The notes: generated by a model not told the origin, from the letters alone. Positions 49,382-62,129 are shown, counted from the stretch's first letter. The stretch: 64,000 nucleotides of DNA from Cyathus striatus (GCA_025738555.1 JAOVFP010000018.1:3240010-3304009); one strand, 5' to 3'. Made by a program: numbers and translations.

Positions 49382-50690
49382 ATACCATACATACCATTAT
49401 AGAAACCTATCTAGGTAAGCCAAGCTGTTTCGCTTTCTCGGCATCTACTCACGTTACCCTCGTTGAACAGCCTAACTAACCATCTGTATTGCGCGCATCA
49501 ACACCTCTTTTATTTTGTTCACCTCCCTACAAGGAAAAGATGGAAACTGATGGGTTACACAGCTAACCTGCACCACAAGTATGCGTCTGCCTTTTACCCC
49601 ATATCGCTTTAGTTATATTTTTGTTCATTTTTGGGACTATTTCGCATTTTTTCACGTACTTAGTTGCTTTCTGGTATCATCAGGATATGTTGCCCGCAGT
49701 CTGTTGGCCCCTTTCGTACTCCTAGCCTTTTTTTGCTTTGCATGTCAAATCAGTTGTATAGTTAAACAATCGTACTTCGGATATCTTTATTGAAAAGGCA
49801 AAACTAACGCTTTGTGGGATAACAACCAAGCTACAGTATAATGTGTAAAGTTATAAGAATGAAAAGAATGACAAAGATAATGATTGGAGTAGTACGTAAA
49901 CGCGTGAATGAAATACGTGATGGTTAAATTCAAATTGTAAGAAGTAATTCATGAAGTACTTGCTTATAATTCACTGCAGCTTTCAGTTTGTTGGTTGCTC
50001 CACGATTTCGCCTTGCTATTCTTACTTATCGTTGGCTCTGCTCTGGCTTACTGTTTTCTCTTATTCCTCAAGAATTTGTCGTTTAAGCAAATGCCTCGCA
50101 GGATATCTTGATTTCGCGTTCACCAGCTATGAATCATTGATGAACCATGTTAAATACACGTTGTCCACCGATATCGACAATCTTCTTGACAGGATTGCTC
50201 CCATGAGTAAAGCGAGGGCAAGGTCTAAAGAGCTAGGATAGCGGATTCTATGTGTCGTGGAGAATGTTGCGTGCTAGAAGTCAACCGGAAACTTCGTATA
50301 TTCAACCTCTTTCCAAGGCTTTTAATCTGTTTCAGGTCGCCGCTCAGGAAGTACCTGAAGGAGAAGATCTGTTGAAGCATGGCCGATGTTGGACTGACTC
50401 GTCGCTCAAATTGCCCGAGCATGGGCCTAGTTTCTGGCGCATCTGTTATGACGTTGTCCAAACTTCAGGACGCAAAAGATGTTTGACTGCCAGACGGGAA
50501 ATCAATGACTCCGTAAGGAAGAACGGGAAGAGTATGTACGTGCGATTTCGCGCTCGATGTTATCCTCAATTTTAATCTTGAACATAGTATGCTTCTTCCA
50601 AGCTTCTTCATTATAAAAAACACGACTTTCTGAGGAAAGTTACAGGGACAGATCGATCGAATATGGTTTTCTCAGTTTCATATACCGGTC
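49382..50690. other. MAPK 3' region and gene-poor sequence
   Basis: The first ~400 bases are likely 3' UTR. Open frames at 49951-50241 and 50252-50575 (+) lead into the decayed kinase downstream and may be its N-terminal remains, but I cannot align them to the family. Confidence 0.3.
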
Positions 50691-50699
50691 ATAATGAAA

Positions 50700-51350
50700 C
50701 AGGCGCGTGACAAAAGGGAAAGGCGTTGCCGTAAGTTTTGTCTAAAAACATTGAGAGTGTTCACAAGGTGCATGAAGTCATACGGATACCCTCTGATACT
50801 CCGGAAGAAAAACCTGACGGAAAAGTTTTCATTACCTTGTGTATGGTCTGTCTTTTCAAGACTAAAATTATGGTGGGTCATGCAACTACTGTCTGGGGAG
50901 TTATTAAAAGAGATGTGCCTAACCTACGTCGTGTAAGTTTATTTATTTATTGAATTCCTATTTGGCAAGCACTAGCTAATTGGACACTGATAGATATACA
51001 TACTTATGTTACCAAGCAATACTGACGTCCAGATCATCAGGGAATTGGGAGACGAGCTTTTCAGGATAAATCTTGTTGATCGTGTGTGTGCTAGAGGGGA
51101 TATTCTATCCAGATATTTAGCAATTTGAGGGAATGCGCTTGGAGTTGTTAGAGGTGTGAATTTCTCGTACAGTACCTATTGACAGAATTACAGTGTTCAT
51201 TTATTCCTATGCAGATACACGAGAGTTGCTTTACTTTAAAGGAATCCTACATTGCGATATCAGTACGGGAAATACATAATTTCCCTGATCTACACTGACC
51301 TTGATCATATAAAGTCCACAGCATCCGTCAACCACCGAACTGACATACTA
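50700..51350 (+). pseudogene. Decayed FunK1-type fungal protein kinase
   Basis: Disconnected plus-strand fragments recall the fungal-specific FunK1 kinase family. First comes a block ending KIMVGHATTVWGVIKRD (about 50866-50920); then FRINLVDRVCARGD (about 51060-51103); then YFKGILHCDISTGN (51233-51274), which matches the HRDIS-GN catalytic loop with Arg changed to Cys; then LIYTDLDHIKSTASVNHRTD just downstream, in the position of the DFD and RTGT region. Stops and frame changes separate the fragments and I could not join them by introns. A fast-evolving intact gene with many introns is possible but less likely. Identification rests on recalled family motifs only. Confidence 0.4.
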
Positions 51351-52728
51351 CTCCTGGGCCCTGAAAAGTTTTGGTAAGGACAGAAAAATACACACAGACT
51401 TAGGTCAACCATGCAGATCTGAGTCAGTTATGGTGGAGGAGCTATTTGGAATATAAACTAAAGTATTTCTTTACATTGCACGATCAGATGGGAGGTATGT
51501 GTGCACGACCGAGCTATTAAGTACTACTCTGTTCCAGCGACTGACAACCATTATTTAGTTACCTGAGAACTTACTCAACTTCAATAATAACCAAATAATA
51601 ACCAAGCCGGTGCAGAAGTGAGCGACAATATTGGCTACCTTGTTATTCTGTATGATCTAATTATTGTATAATTGTTATTTCAAAGAACACTCACTACCTT
51701 ACATGAGCGGCGAAGTGCTGCATGGCAATGGAATTTATAACCGTTATTTGTGTTATTTGTGCGTTGTCCATTTTGTCGTGATTAACTCTATCCGCGACGC
51801 TGTGGAGTCATTGTACTGGGTTCTCACATATTTCTGCGTTTCGTGGCGACCTGCCGATGTTTAACCACTTGCCGTTTCTACAATCTCGAAAGACGTGGAT
51901 GCCGGGAAAACCTTCGCACTCGATGCAATATACTGCACCCAGATTAGCAAGGAGCAGTAGTAGTGGGGAAAACTGCCGGCGTAGGATCCGCAAGCGCATT
52001 TCATGACGACTGTCTACTAGGCAGTGCAAGTACCTGAACCGTCGACAGATGAAAATATTTGCTGCGAAGCGAAGGAAATACAATAACTCAATTGTAACTT
52101 GTTACATGATAGAGACCTAAAGGTTGTCTCTGGAAACGCTCATCAAGTATTCCCTATGAATTGCCGTAGTATGCAGTGACATGACCGCAGTGGCTCTCCA
52201 TGACCATCATCAAGTAATTATTTTTCAACTACTACTACTTACTCTTTTGGAAATATTAGTTAACCGTAACGTTACTTGCATTCCACAGTGAGTTAGTTGT
52301 TAATTTTTTGAATGGTACCGTAGAACTAGCCTACAATACCAACCACTCTATTAAATCACCCTACTCTTACCTCATTCATCCTACATATCTCATATCACAA
52401 ACTAGATCATGCTAGCAACAACCATCGCCATTGCTATGACAAAAAAAAAAAAAAACTAAAAAACAGGAAGAAAAAAAGAATGTGTGGCGAAAAGAGTAAA
52501 TGTAAGGTAAATGCAAACAAAACAACAAGGTTACCAAAAAGCGGAAAAACGATGGTAAAAGTGAAGGTAAAGGTAAGAATAAAATGCGGGGTAAGGGTCG
52601 TAAGATGCATAAAGCGTAAAACATTTTGTTATGGCTCTCGGTCGTGAGCACCGAGCTGACACACACACCAGGAAAACAAAGGAATGAAGGCCCGAGGAAG
52701 AGAGGGACTCTCAGCTCACACTGCTCAC
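51351..52728. other. Intergenic, 1.4 kb
   Basis: Nothing recognised. A 14-base A-run at 52441-52454 is followed by purine-rich sequence to about 52620, which is likely the 3' flank of the minus-strand G3BP-like gene. Confidence 0.35.
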
Positions 52729-54468
52729 TTACTTCTGCTGCGCACCGCCACGTCCACGTCCGGGGCCACCGCGACCACGGAAGCCACCACGTCCACCATC
52801 ACCATTAACGGCTCCTCCACGCCCCCTTCCGCCACCAGGACCAGACCTCTCGGCACGATCCTTCTTGGTTTCAATCTGCACTCGGACGCGGTCATCACCA
52901 ACATCGATCCATACACCACCTTCACCACCCTGGTTCTGGGGGAGCGAAGCAATGATAGCCCGCTTGGCGCTCTCAACAGTGTTGAATTCAAGGAACGCAC
53001 ACGCCTTGTTACGGACGATCTCAAGCTCCTTAATGGGTCCAAAGCGGGAGGTGAGGTGGCTTGAGAGGGCAGTCTGGCTTACAGCCTCCGTGACGTGCTT
53101 GATGAAACAGCTGGGAGTGTTGACCTGTTGTGCGGCCTGGAAGTTCGGGTGATGGTCACCGCCAGTCTGAGGACGGGGTGTACGAGGCTGCTGAACATGG
53201 GCAGGTGTTTGTGTACCGCTGCTGGGTGCGGGGCTGGATGGAGCCTCAGTAACACCACGGACCTCAGTAGCTACGTTAGCACCCCACTTCTTTGAGTTGG
53301 AAGCGGCGAGGGAGGCCCAGGTCTTGGGCGCAGCCGGGGCGGGAGTAGGAGCAGGCTGTTGGGGTGCCGGAGGCTGCTGTTGTTGAACGGGGGCAGGAGG
53401 GGAGCAGGTTTCTCCTGCGCAGGAGCCGGGGTAGGGGCAGGCTTCTCCTCTGGTGCAGGGTGAATGCCGTTAGTCTGGGGTGCAACTGCAGCGGGTTCGG
53501 GAGTAGGTTCAAGGGCTTGTTCGGGTTCAGGAGCGGGGGTAGGCTCGGAAGGCGCTGCAGCAGGCTCGGGGACATCAGTAGTCGGCTCTTCGTCGGCCGG
53601 TGCAGGGACAGGTGCAGCGGCCGGTTGAGCAGGAGGAGGGGTGGGCTCGCGAGGCGGTTCGACGGGTGCAGGTGCAGGAGGCGCTGGTTCCGCAGCAGGA
53701 GCAGCAGGTTGTGGGACAGGCGCAGCAAGAGCAGGGGTAGGTTCAGCCTGAGCCAGAGGCTGCTCTGCTGTCTCGCTGACATCATCACTCTCGACAGTCT
53801 CCTCCTTCAAGAAGCGGAAAATGTCATTGAGGACAAAGTAGCCGTTTGGCTGCTCCGCGAGGAAGAAGGTCTGAACGAATTTACGCCATGGATCACCGTG
53901 GTTGGACATTTCACCAATGACTTGGATAATAATCCCACCGTTGGCCGAGGACTGGGCATCGACAGAGTGAATGAAGACTTTACAGTCCTGGAAGCCGATG
54001 GAAGTGATCTTGTTATGGATTTCCTGTGAGAATAGAGAGATTAGCGTTGGTGATAATGGTTATTTTGTAGGGGAAGAGGATGAGGGGGTCGTGCAGGGCT
54101 GGGAAGGGTGATACGTAAGCGAGAACGACGTAGCGTTTTTGCAGAAGCACGCCATGCGACAGCAATTTTTGCGTACTGAGGGCAGACAAGGTAGCAGTAG
54201 GAGTGCAAAATGGACATAAAAAAGAGAAAAAGCAAAAGGAATACGAGTCAGAAAGAAAGAAAAAGAGAATTACCTGCTGACCAAAGCAGGGCTTGACTTC
54301 CTCGCCCTCTGTTCCATGGATGAAGGTGGAGGCCTTTGTATAGAAACAGTGGAGACGATTAGGCTGTTTGTTGACAAAGGTATAGTATTGGGGAACGAAT
54401 TGCCATCCGACCTCGGAAGGAACGACGTTTTGGTGGATGGTGGATGAAGAGACGGAAGAAGTTGACAT
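52729..54468 (-). CDS. G3BP-like NTF2-RRM protein (Nxt3/Bre5 type), with one single-base frameshift
   Basis: Two minus-strand exons (54468-54274 and 54023-52729) give 496 residues if one base is added. The NTF2-like domain covers about residues 16-140 (EVGWQFVPQYYTFVNKQPNR, LHCFYTKASTFIHGTEGEE, GYFVLNDIFRFL). A long Pro/Ala/Glu-rich linker follows, then KTWASLAASNSKKWG, an RRM at about 395-465 (SCFIKHVTEAVS, GPIKELEIVRNKACAFLEFN) and an RGG-rich tail ending AQQK. The family binds RNA, enters stress granules and partners the Ubp3/USP10 deubiquitinase. The linker frame breaks at the G-run 53399-53402 (C-run on the coding strand). One more base joins PAPL to APVQQQQPPAPQQ and keeps the RRM in frame to the stop. 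The single intron is long (250 nt). Confidence 0.9.
53399..53402 (-). other. Frameshift site (missing base in G/C run) in G3BP-like gene
   Basis: Without an extra base the upstream frame ends at a TAG at 53271-53273, before the RRM. The downstream frame is intact for more than 220 codons. Total exon length is one short of a multiple of three. Confidence 0.7.
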
Positions 54469-54732
54469 GCTGTTGGGGTGTTAGTAGGAGTAATAGGAGA
54501 GAATGGAGGGCATACATGAGCGTAAGAGTCTAATAAAGAATACAGAGAAAGAGCCTTGCAAGTGTGGTACCGGTCTTGTGGTGGTGTGTAAGAGCAGCGA
54601 GCAGCCAACTCATAGTCAGCGCAAAAAAATCATTGCCGCCCACCTCGGCTATTCCCGAGTCAACCGCCTGTAATTAGCACTGCTCTCTCCTCTCCACACC
54701 TTACTCACTCCCCACCTTTCTTTCCTACCCCC
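54469..54732. promoter_or_regulatory. Compact bidirectional promoter region of G3BP-like and HET-C genes
   Basis: 264 bp separate the two divergent start codons. The sequence has C/T-rich tracts on both sides (for example CTCTCTCCTCTCC near 54682), common in basidiomycete promoters. No TATA box is obvious. Confidence 0.4.
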
Positions 54733-57700
54733 ATGTCCTCCAATCTAACCCTTCTCTTTATTCTCCTCTTTATATTCGCCTTTTGTCTCTCCGAAAATGG
54801 CGTCTATGCTTTCGGCGCAGGAAACATCCCTTCGTCCGTCTTTTCGCCTTATCTCTCTCGCGCCCGAGATCTAACCCGATGACAGCTTCGCATACATGGA
54901 AGGAAAGGCCTTTCGACACGGTGATATCGTGTGTTCTCTTCTGTCTTGCCATGTGCGCATGCGTTCAGTCCACTAACCCTGACACTGTGCATTCCCTCTA
55001 TAGGAAGACATTCTCGCAGATCTCATAAAAAAAGGCGCTGGAGGTGGCTTCGCCCTTGCTTCCCTGCTCTCCAAGGGATCTAAGTTCAATGGCCTTGATA
55101 TCAAGAGAGTCTATTTTGGGTACGCGTGCTGCTACTATTTTCTCTCTACCATATTTATATTTATCGTACGCAGGAACTGGCTGAGGGATTACAGCCAAGC
55201 AGTGGACATTGCCTCTCTCAAAAAGCTTCCTCTCCAAACTATTATCAATCTATGCATGGTCCTTGGATTTATGGCCCATGGCTATGCAACCAATGAATTC
55301 GAAGTCACCCCAGAACGTCTTGGTGTCTATCTCCCAGTATGTCCCCCCTATGTCGTCATACCTAGCATGCAGCTAATGTCTACCATAGACAGAACACATC
55401 GACAACCCCAAAGGCTACGGGGAAGGTGAAGATGCACGTAAATACCACCCCAGCCTTCGTGGTCCCGTTGATCCCCGCGAGCTCGAAATAGACCCTCGAA
55501 CCGGAATGAAAAACTACATTGCGAATGAGGGTGCGAACTGGGATACCTCCAAAGCGCTTGTCAGGCGCACTCTCGAGCGGTGCATCCAGTTTGGTAGGGC
55601 GCAGAGAAGCAATGGGAGGAAACAGGACGAGTATGAAGCATATAGGCTTCTAGGACAAGCGGTAAGCTCGAACAATTTCCATATAACTGGTTGCTGAAAG
55701 TTGTTGGAAGTTGCACACCTTGGAAGACTTCTCAGCTCACTCCAACTTCTGCGAGCTAGCGCTTGTTTCAATGGGCCATAACAACGTCTTTGTGCATGTT
55801 GGCGACCAAGTGCGTATCCAAGCTCCTAACGGCAAATGGGTTGCGCCCATCGTCACTGGCTCCTTTGGATCCAATGACTTTATACACTCCCTCCTCGGAG
55901 AGGCAACAGACCACCTCTCTGAAGCTTCCGTCTCCGACCTCAACAAAGAGCTCGAAAAAGCACGCACAAAATCGCTCCAAAGCAATACCCGCGGTCCGGG
56001 TGGTGGGCCCGCCAACCCAGGCGACATCCTCCGTGACCTGCTCTTCTCCCTTCCCGGCTCTGATGGTAAGGAAATGTCACGCGACATGGAGGCTATCGAG
56101 CGTATCCGTGCAGGTCCTGCTCAAGGCGGAAAGAGGCCAGAGGATATGAGTCCGCAGGAGATGCATGCCGTGCTGTGGCAAGTATTGACGTTTAGGGACT
56201 CAGTGGTGAAGAAGATTTCGAAGACCATCGAAAAAATTCCCGGGTTGGGACCTTTGATCGAGAAGATTATGGATGGCATTTCTGGTGAATGTTTTATATT
56301 AGAAGATACAAAGAATAATGGACTGACTAGCGGGTATAGTTTTCGTGTTCACGACGCTGGAGCCGTTTTTGAAGCCTCTTCTTAAGTCTGCCAGCTCCGG
56401 TTTGCAGAGTGTGTCTGGAGAAGTAATTAACAGCCACGATCAGTATGAAGTATTCAATGACCCTCGAGCCGTACGTTTTGTTTTTCTGTAGCAATGATAT
56501 CATTGACAGTTTGCATAGTCGGATCCTACCCACTCGTTCTTGAGTAAGGATCACTTCGTGAGTACAACCATTGGATTGACTTGGGGTGTTGTGCTGACTG
56601 TCCTCAGAACCTTATTCTTAACGAGCCTGCTGGGCAGTTGGCCAGAGTCGTTGTGGTACGTTTGATCTCTTCCGGAGATAACATTCATGTTGAGGAAAAT
56701 CATAGAAATATGCTGTCACCCTTGTTATTAAGGCTTGGGATGATGCTTCAATGAACGTACACCAAATCACCGAGGATATCCTTCAATGCCTGTATGTACC
56801 ATATCTCTCTATACAGCCCGAGACTGAGCAACTTGAACTTCAGGTTCCACCCCGACTTCCACAACTCGCAATCCCAAATTCAGCGCGAAATGTTGCAATG
56901 CATGCGGGACTGGGTCCAACAGCTCGGGGGACGTCAGAATACCGTCATACAACGCCTCGGTAAAAATGCTGTGCGGAACCACGAGAACGTGAGACTTGGC
57001 GGAGATGGGGGCAAACCTGCTGCCGAGGGCACTTTTGCCTCCCAAGAAGCCCATCAGGTCCAGAACAGTATTGCGGGGTATGCGTCGAGTCATATTCCCG
57101 GATTTTCACAAGCGCAAGGCTTGTTTAATGCGGTAAATTTACCGGCAAGGGATGGGATTGGAGGATCTGCTGGCGGAGGTGGAGGGTATCCTGGGCAAGG
57201 ACAGGGACAAGGACAGAGTGCGCCACCTATGGGTGGCCAAGCAGCTTCATATTACGGTGGTGCTTCTGGTGGAGGGGGTGGTGGTAATTCTGGCTATGCG
57301 CCTCCCAGTGGTCCACCGCCCAGTCATTCGTCATATCAGGGCTCAACTGGTCAATCTTCGTACCAGCCACCTTCAGGACTGCCGACTGGTCAATCCTCGT
57401 ATCAGCCACCTTCAGGACCGCCTGGTCAATCCCCGTATCAACCACATTCAAGCAGACCTAGCCATAACTCATCAGCTCCATCGTATCCACACTCCCCAAC
57501 CTCTTCAGAACCTTCCCGACCGGGGTACAACCCCTCCTATAACTCTCCCGCCCCATCCTTCCCAGGATCTAGTCCTGCATTCCCAGGTGCAGAAGGGAAC
57601 AGTGGACGCCCCAGTCCGCCCTTGTCCTTCCCCGGTGCAGGTCCCGGGTTCCCTGGAGCTGGTGGAGGATACTCAAGCCATCCTCCATCGTTCCCTGGAG

Positions 57701-57969
57701 GAGGTCAACAGCCGTCTTTCCCAGGTGCCGGACCTGGATTCCCCGATTCTGGACCCGGTTTCCCTGGTGCTCCTGGATATGGACCTGGACCAGGATACGG
57801 TGGCGCTCCAGGAGGAGGACCGAACTTCCCTGGTGCAGGTCCTGGGTTCCCCGATTCTGGTCCTGGCTTTCCTGGTGCTCCTGGTGCTGATCCGCCTTAC
57901 GGTTCAGGTGCACACCATCACCATCCCCACCATGGGGGGCAGTCGGGGTATCCTGGCAGTGGGTGGTAG
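54733..57969 (+). CDS. HET-C family protein (heterokaryon incompatibility protein / TinC)
   Basis: Eleven exons (54733-54833, 54886-54928, 55004-55119, 55174-55336, 55389-55661, 55711-56284, 56340-56470, 56519-56557, 56608-56655, 56706-56791, 56844-57969) encode 899 residues. A signal peptide (hydrophobic about 5-20, cleavage likely near residue 26 after GVYA) leads into the Het-C domain: FNGLDIKRVYFGNWLRDYSQ, LGFMAHGYATNEFEVTPERL, GANWDTSKALVRRTLERC. The conserved HTLEDFSAHSNF has His234, Asp238 and His242 as candidate metal ligands. From about residue 630 the protein is Gly/Pro/Ser-rich with imperfect GAGPGFPDSGPGFPGAP repeats, like the glycine-rich tail of Neurospora HET-C. In Neurospora this locus controls vegetative incompatibility; in other fungi roles are less clear. 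AATAAA at 57972-57977 lies just past the stop. Confidence 0.93.
57700..57890 (+). repeat. Gly/Pro-coding internal repeat in HET-C tail
   Basis: The unit encoding GAGPGFPDSGPGFPGAPG appears at about 57727-57775 and again at about 57835-57885, nearly identical at the DNA level. Related shorter GAGPGFPGAG units lie upstream, near 57636. Confidence 0.75.
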
Positions 57970-60900
57970 AGAATAAATTATACCGTAAGAAATATTGTAC
58001 CATCGATAGTGTGTAGCAGTGACCGGAAGCTCCTTCCATTTGACAATACTTTTTATTTGCCCTGATCGTAGTAATAGCTACGTAGTTAGATTGATATTCG
58101 TCCACTTTCGTGTCGTGTATCATGTCTTGGAATCAAAAATGTGTTTACAATACAGTCTCCCGGACCCTTTGTTTTTCCTCTTGTGCTTCACACGTCCTAT
58201 ATTTCTTTGGCACAATGGCCTTCTTTAGGTGGGTGCGTCTCCTCCTTGGGACAGTACCCATCCATCTAGAACACGTTGAGCACACTCGTCTTCGTTGAGG
58301 CGCATATCCCACGTTTGTATTCCTCGTCCTCTATCTCTCATATCATAGAAAGGATTAAGAAACTGTGTATTTGCGATTCATAGCATGGATGCAAGCAAAG
58401 TTATACTTGTTATCAACTAGTCCAAGATATATTATAGAAGACCGGAGTGAACAATCAGAGTGATAATAGCACGACTGAATGTCAGGCTCCAGGCTATCGA
58501 AGTACTGCCCAGCGTGGGCAATATACATCGAAAGAGAGCCGCACGTTTAACGAAGAGCAAGCCCCGAAGTAGGAAGCTAAGTTACTTAAACCTTAGCTAT
58601 TTGCCATTGACATCCTGAAAGAGTTACGTTAGTAAATATGTCGTGAGAAAATAATTGAAAATGGAAGGAAAGATCAGATAGGAGCGAAAGACGTAAGTTG
58701 CAATATTTCAACAATATGTTCAGCGTGAACTGTGTTCATGCGAGTATCATCAGATGACAGGTGTAGCCGACAAGCAGCTGCATAGATGAAGGTAAAATAG
58801 AGAAGGTACTACTCACAATCTTGTGTTATTTTAAGTCGGTTGGTGTTGTCCAAAGGATAAAAATCGAGTAGAACATGGCAACACACGAAGGCTGAGCGCT
58901 AAAGCTTGAAGCAAAGCACCCCTTCTTTAATGCTTTAGTAAGCCATTACAACAAGAAGTGTTCCGACATGAGCATTATTAAGATGGTGGAAGACAGAAAG
59001 CTACGATGCTGTTTTTAAAAAAATTTAAGGAAACCACGTTGTTTGGGTTCGAAGGATTTAACAAACAGTGCAAATGTAGCTTGCGGGCCGTATAACTGTA
59101 GCAAGAGCCTGTGACCGTTGAGAGTAACGGTTAGGTGTCTTGTCACACGGTAGAGGAAATAACTGGTTTAACGAATAATAATTCACTGACGATGCAGTTC
59201 TACTCTAAGGTCTTTTATACTACTCTGGAGGTCCGAGACCGGAAGAAATATAGTAAGTACCCCTTGAGACATCGGTATCTAAAGTCCTTTGTGGGAAGGC
59301 AAATGAATGTAAGTAGCGTAAGGCTAAGGAATGGTATAAGGGTAAGAGCTCGCGAAAGAGTGAAACAGGAACTACGATGGTAACGAACGGAATGGTAACG
59401 AGCTGGGACAAAGAGAGAAAGTGATAACGAGTGTGTTCTTATGTCACGGGCGTTACAATAACCGTGTTATTTCTCCGTCATTCATGCAACTTGCATACAC
59501 GTCCAACGTCCAACGACTTAAATACTTTTTACATGAAATTCGCAAGTTTAAAATTGCTGAACTGTGCTTGGTGCCTTGTACCTGAAGATGGGGCGTTGAA
59601 GGCCTAGTCAATTGCTCTTCTTAGACCAACGGTGCACACAAACTTCGAAGTGCGCAGCTCAAGCGTACTATCAGCTACTGACTCCGCCTTCTCGAATAAA
59701 AGGGATACTAGCGAACCCTGCTGCTCATAAATTTCTTACGTCTCTTCTCAAACAGCTGCGCTTTCTCCCTCTCCTTCTTGGCGCTCCCTTCGCCTAATTA
59801 GGTGTGTAAAGGAACTTATGACTACATATACTCGGTTTTTCATCTTTGCACGGTTTCCAGTGTTCTGGTTGGGTGTCGTAGGTTACTATATAGTATTTGA
59901 CGTACATATTAGCAAGATAACTGCTATTCATGGTGTGTAATCACGTCTATATACAACTTGCCGACAGATGTTTTTCCAGTGGTTCACCGCAGTCTCCTAA
60001 CCTTCCACCCGCAACAACGACACGTTACAACCCCAAATGCTTCAGGACTGTTAGAGAAAAGAGGGTTCCGTACCACGGATACCAGATATATGGATTTTCC
60101 GCCGACTTTGTCTGTCTCACACCTTCATTCGTTTTTTTTACAACAGAACCCTTATCCCTGGTGTGTCTGCTAATCAAATCTTGCCGGCATATCTCCTCTC
60201 AGCACAGCCTGGTGGTCCCGACATTCACCGATATTATTTACTTCCTTACACTAATTATGGGTCCTTCGACGTCCTCGTTAGCGTGTTGATTTATCAATGG
60301 ACATCCTCTACGACTTATGACAGCGAAGGGAATATAACGACACCTACAAACTCCAATCTGGGCTTAGTACTGGCTCATGCTAGTTCTAATTACTTATTTT
60401 CGCTACCGTGGTTTCTGCAGCAAATTAACACCTTGAATCACACTACTAACAAAGCATTCATACCCGCGGGATGGACACCAACGCCATGGCGATTTTATGA
60501 CGTGACTTCGTTGAAGTCTCATGCTACTGACCATCGTGATCGCTCGTGATCGCTCACTTATCCGTACAAGGACTGAAGGCGTTCCGTATCAACGATGTTT
60601 CTTTCAATCGACCGTCCGTTATGCGCACTACCGCATATCCGCATATGTCTTGTATCCTGTACCATCGCACTCCGCACTTCTTCATCTTCCTGCTCCACTT
60701 AGGGACGCAGTCCGTTTATGCAGCAGCGAACCACAATTTCCTTCTTTTCACTCTGCTCACCGAGATCTAATGCATAGTTAACGTCGCTTACTAGCAAAAT
60801 TCTAGACTGTTAATTTGAAGGGACTGAAGAAAAATCTCATGCTTTATTCTGCCTTGCTACTTTCTTACAATCCTCCGAGCAACACACTTACAATCGTACG

Positions 60901-62129
60901 CGGCCGCCTGAGAACAATACCGCGCAGACAGGCCAGCACATTCACAGGTCACTGGAAGGCACTGATCGTATTCCATCCAACTGCTACGCTACCGGATCTT
61001 AGGAGGGAAGACAAGCTCGGACGAAGGTCAATCCCGGATGGGAAGGTAGAACTCTGAAAGTTTAACGCCAGCAACCGGTACAAAGTTCACTTAGTGCCTT
61101 GAACTCGCGGTTGATAAAGATAGATCAACAAATCACATAGATGAGACGACAGAGCTCACGGTGTTGGAGGTAAAAATACAGCGAAGCATGCTTGAATGTT
61201 GGCTTCCACGTCGGCGCAACGCCTGTTCTTTGATTCGTGTGACCTCCGGTTCCAAGGTCGTGCTATGGTCTACTTCTCGTTGACTTCTCGTATCTTGTGT
61301 ATTTGTGGGTTCGCGCCCTTATGCATTTTACCATAAAAGTAGCAATTCCCATATTCTCTTTGTCTCGCGCTGTCTTACAGTGTGTGGGAAAGTCAGCCTC
61401 ATCTACCTATCTATACATAAGTAATTGTGTGAGTGAATGTACTGTTGTATCATACATCAAACTCAAAGGCTCTTAAAGATCTTTCAAATTAAGATGCTGA
61501 TGATTAGTGTGTTACATTGGTGCATTGGTGAGGACCGATATACCTTCATCATGAGCACCAGTGCGGCATCACAAGCTATTATCATCGAGTTAGCTCCAAA
61601 TTGATGGTCATGTTTAATCGGCAACTAGACAAGTAGAGTACGATATGTATGGTATGGTATGTATTGCAAAATATGTAAAGCAAGGGAATGTGCGTGAATG
61701 ACAGATAAATATGGGTAGATATGGAAGAATTGAAAACACCTCGGTAGCAGGCTAAGAAAAAGTCCGTCGCTTCCGGGCACATTATACGAAGCATGATACC
61801 AAAATAACTTGCGAAAAGCTGACAGTGAAAGAGACGGTTGTTGTACATGATTTGTTGGTGTTGAGGAAACGAGGGGTAAATGCAGATGATGTACAAGATG
61901 CAAAAGTGGACTTCCTCCAAGAAGTTGAACCGAGAAAGCAGGGTTGGAATATATGTACAGCAAGACGTCCGGGGGTTGATTGATTTTAGATAGAATGGAT
62001 CAAATGGGTGGGAGAAAGGCTGAAAAGGCGTTTTTGTCGTAGCGAAGTGGGGGGTTCGTGGTGATAGGTGATAGAAGACGATTACTGGCTGACTTCGAGC
62101 GAGCAGGACGGAAAGGGGTTTTTCTAATT
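57970..62129. other. Gene-poor stretch, 4.2 kb
   Basis: No supported gene. Weak plus-strand frames lie at 59930-60289, 60163-60549, 60521-60781 and 60815-61057. The large minus-strand frame at 61582-62133 has no motif and is pyrimidine-biased, consistent with 3' UTR on the strand of the downstream 172-aa gene. Confidence 0.35.
60163..60549 (+). CDS. Unsupported ORF, possible relic, 128 aa
   Basis: Codon composition looks more protein-like than the surroundings (SSNYLFSLPWFLQQINTLNH, GGPDIHRYYLLPYTN), and the same frame stays open about 50 bases upstream. There is no recognised domain, no signal peptide, and no convincing introns linking it to the neighbouring frames at 59958-60173 or 60521-60781. 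Confidence 0.2.
   Translation: MSANQILPAYLLSAQPGGPDIHRYYLLPYTNYGSFDVLVSVLIYQWTSSTTYDSEGNITTPTNSNLGLVLAHASSNYLFSLPWFLQQINTLNHTTNKAFIPAGWTPTPWRFYDVTSLKSHATDHRDRS

Noticed and set aside
53364..54029. 221-codon plus-strand ORF opposite the G3BP-like gene
   Set aside because: Arg/Gly-rich shadow of the Pro/Ala-rich linker on the coding strand.
57152..57976. 274-codon plus-strand ORF overlapping the HET-C tail in another frame
   Set aside because: Shadow frame of the Gly/Pro repeat region; the HET-C frame is continuous with upstream exons.
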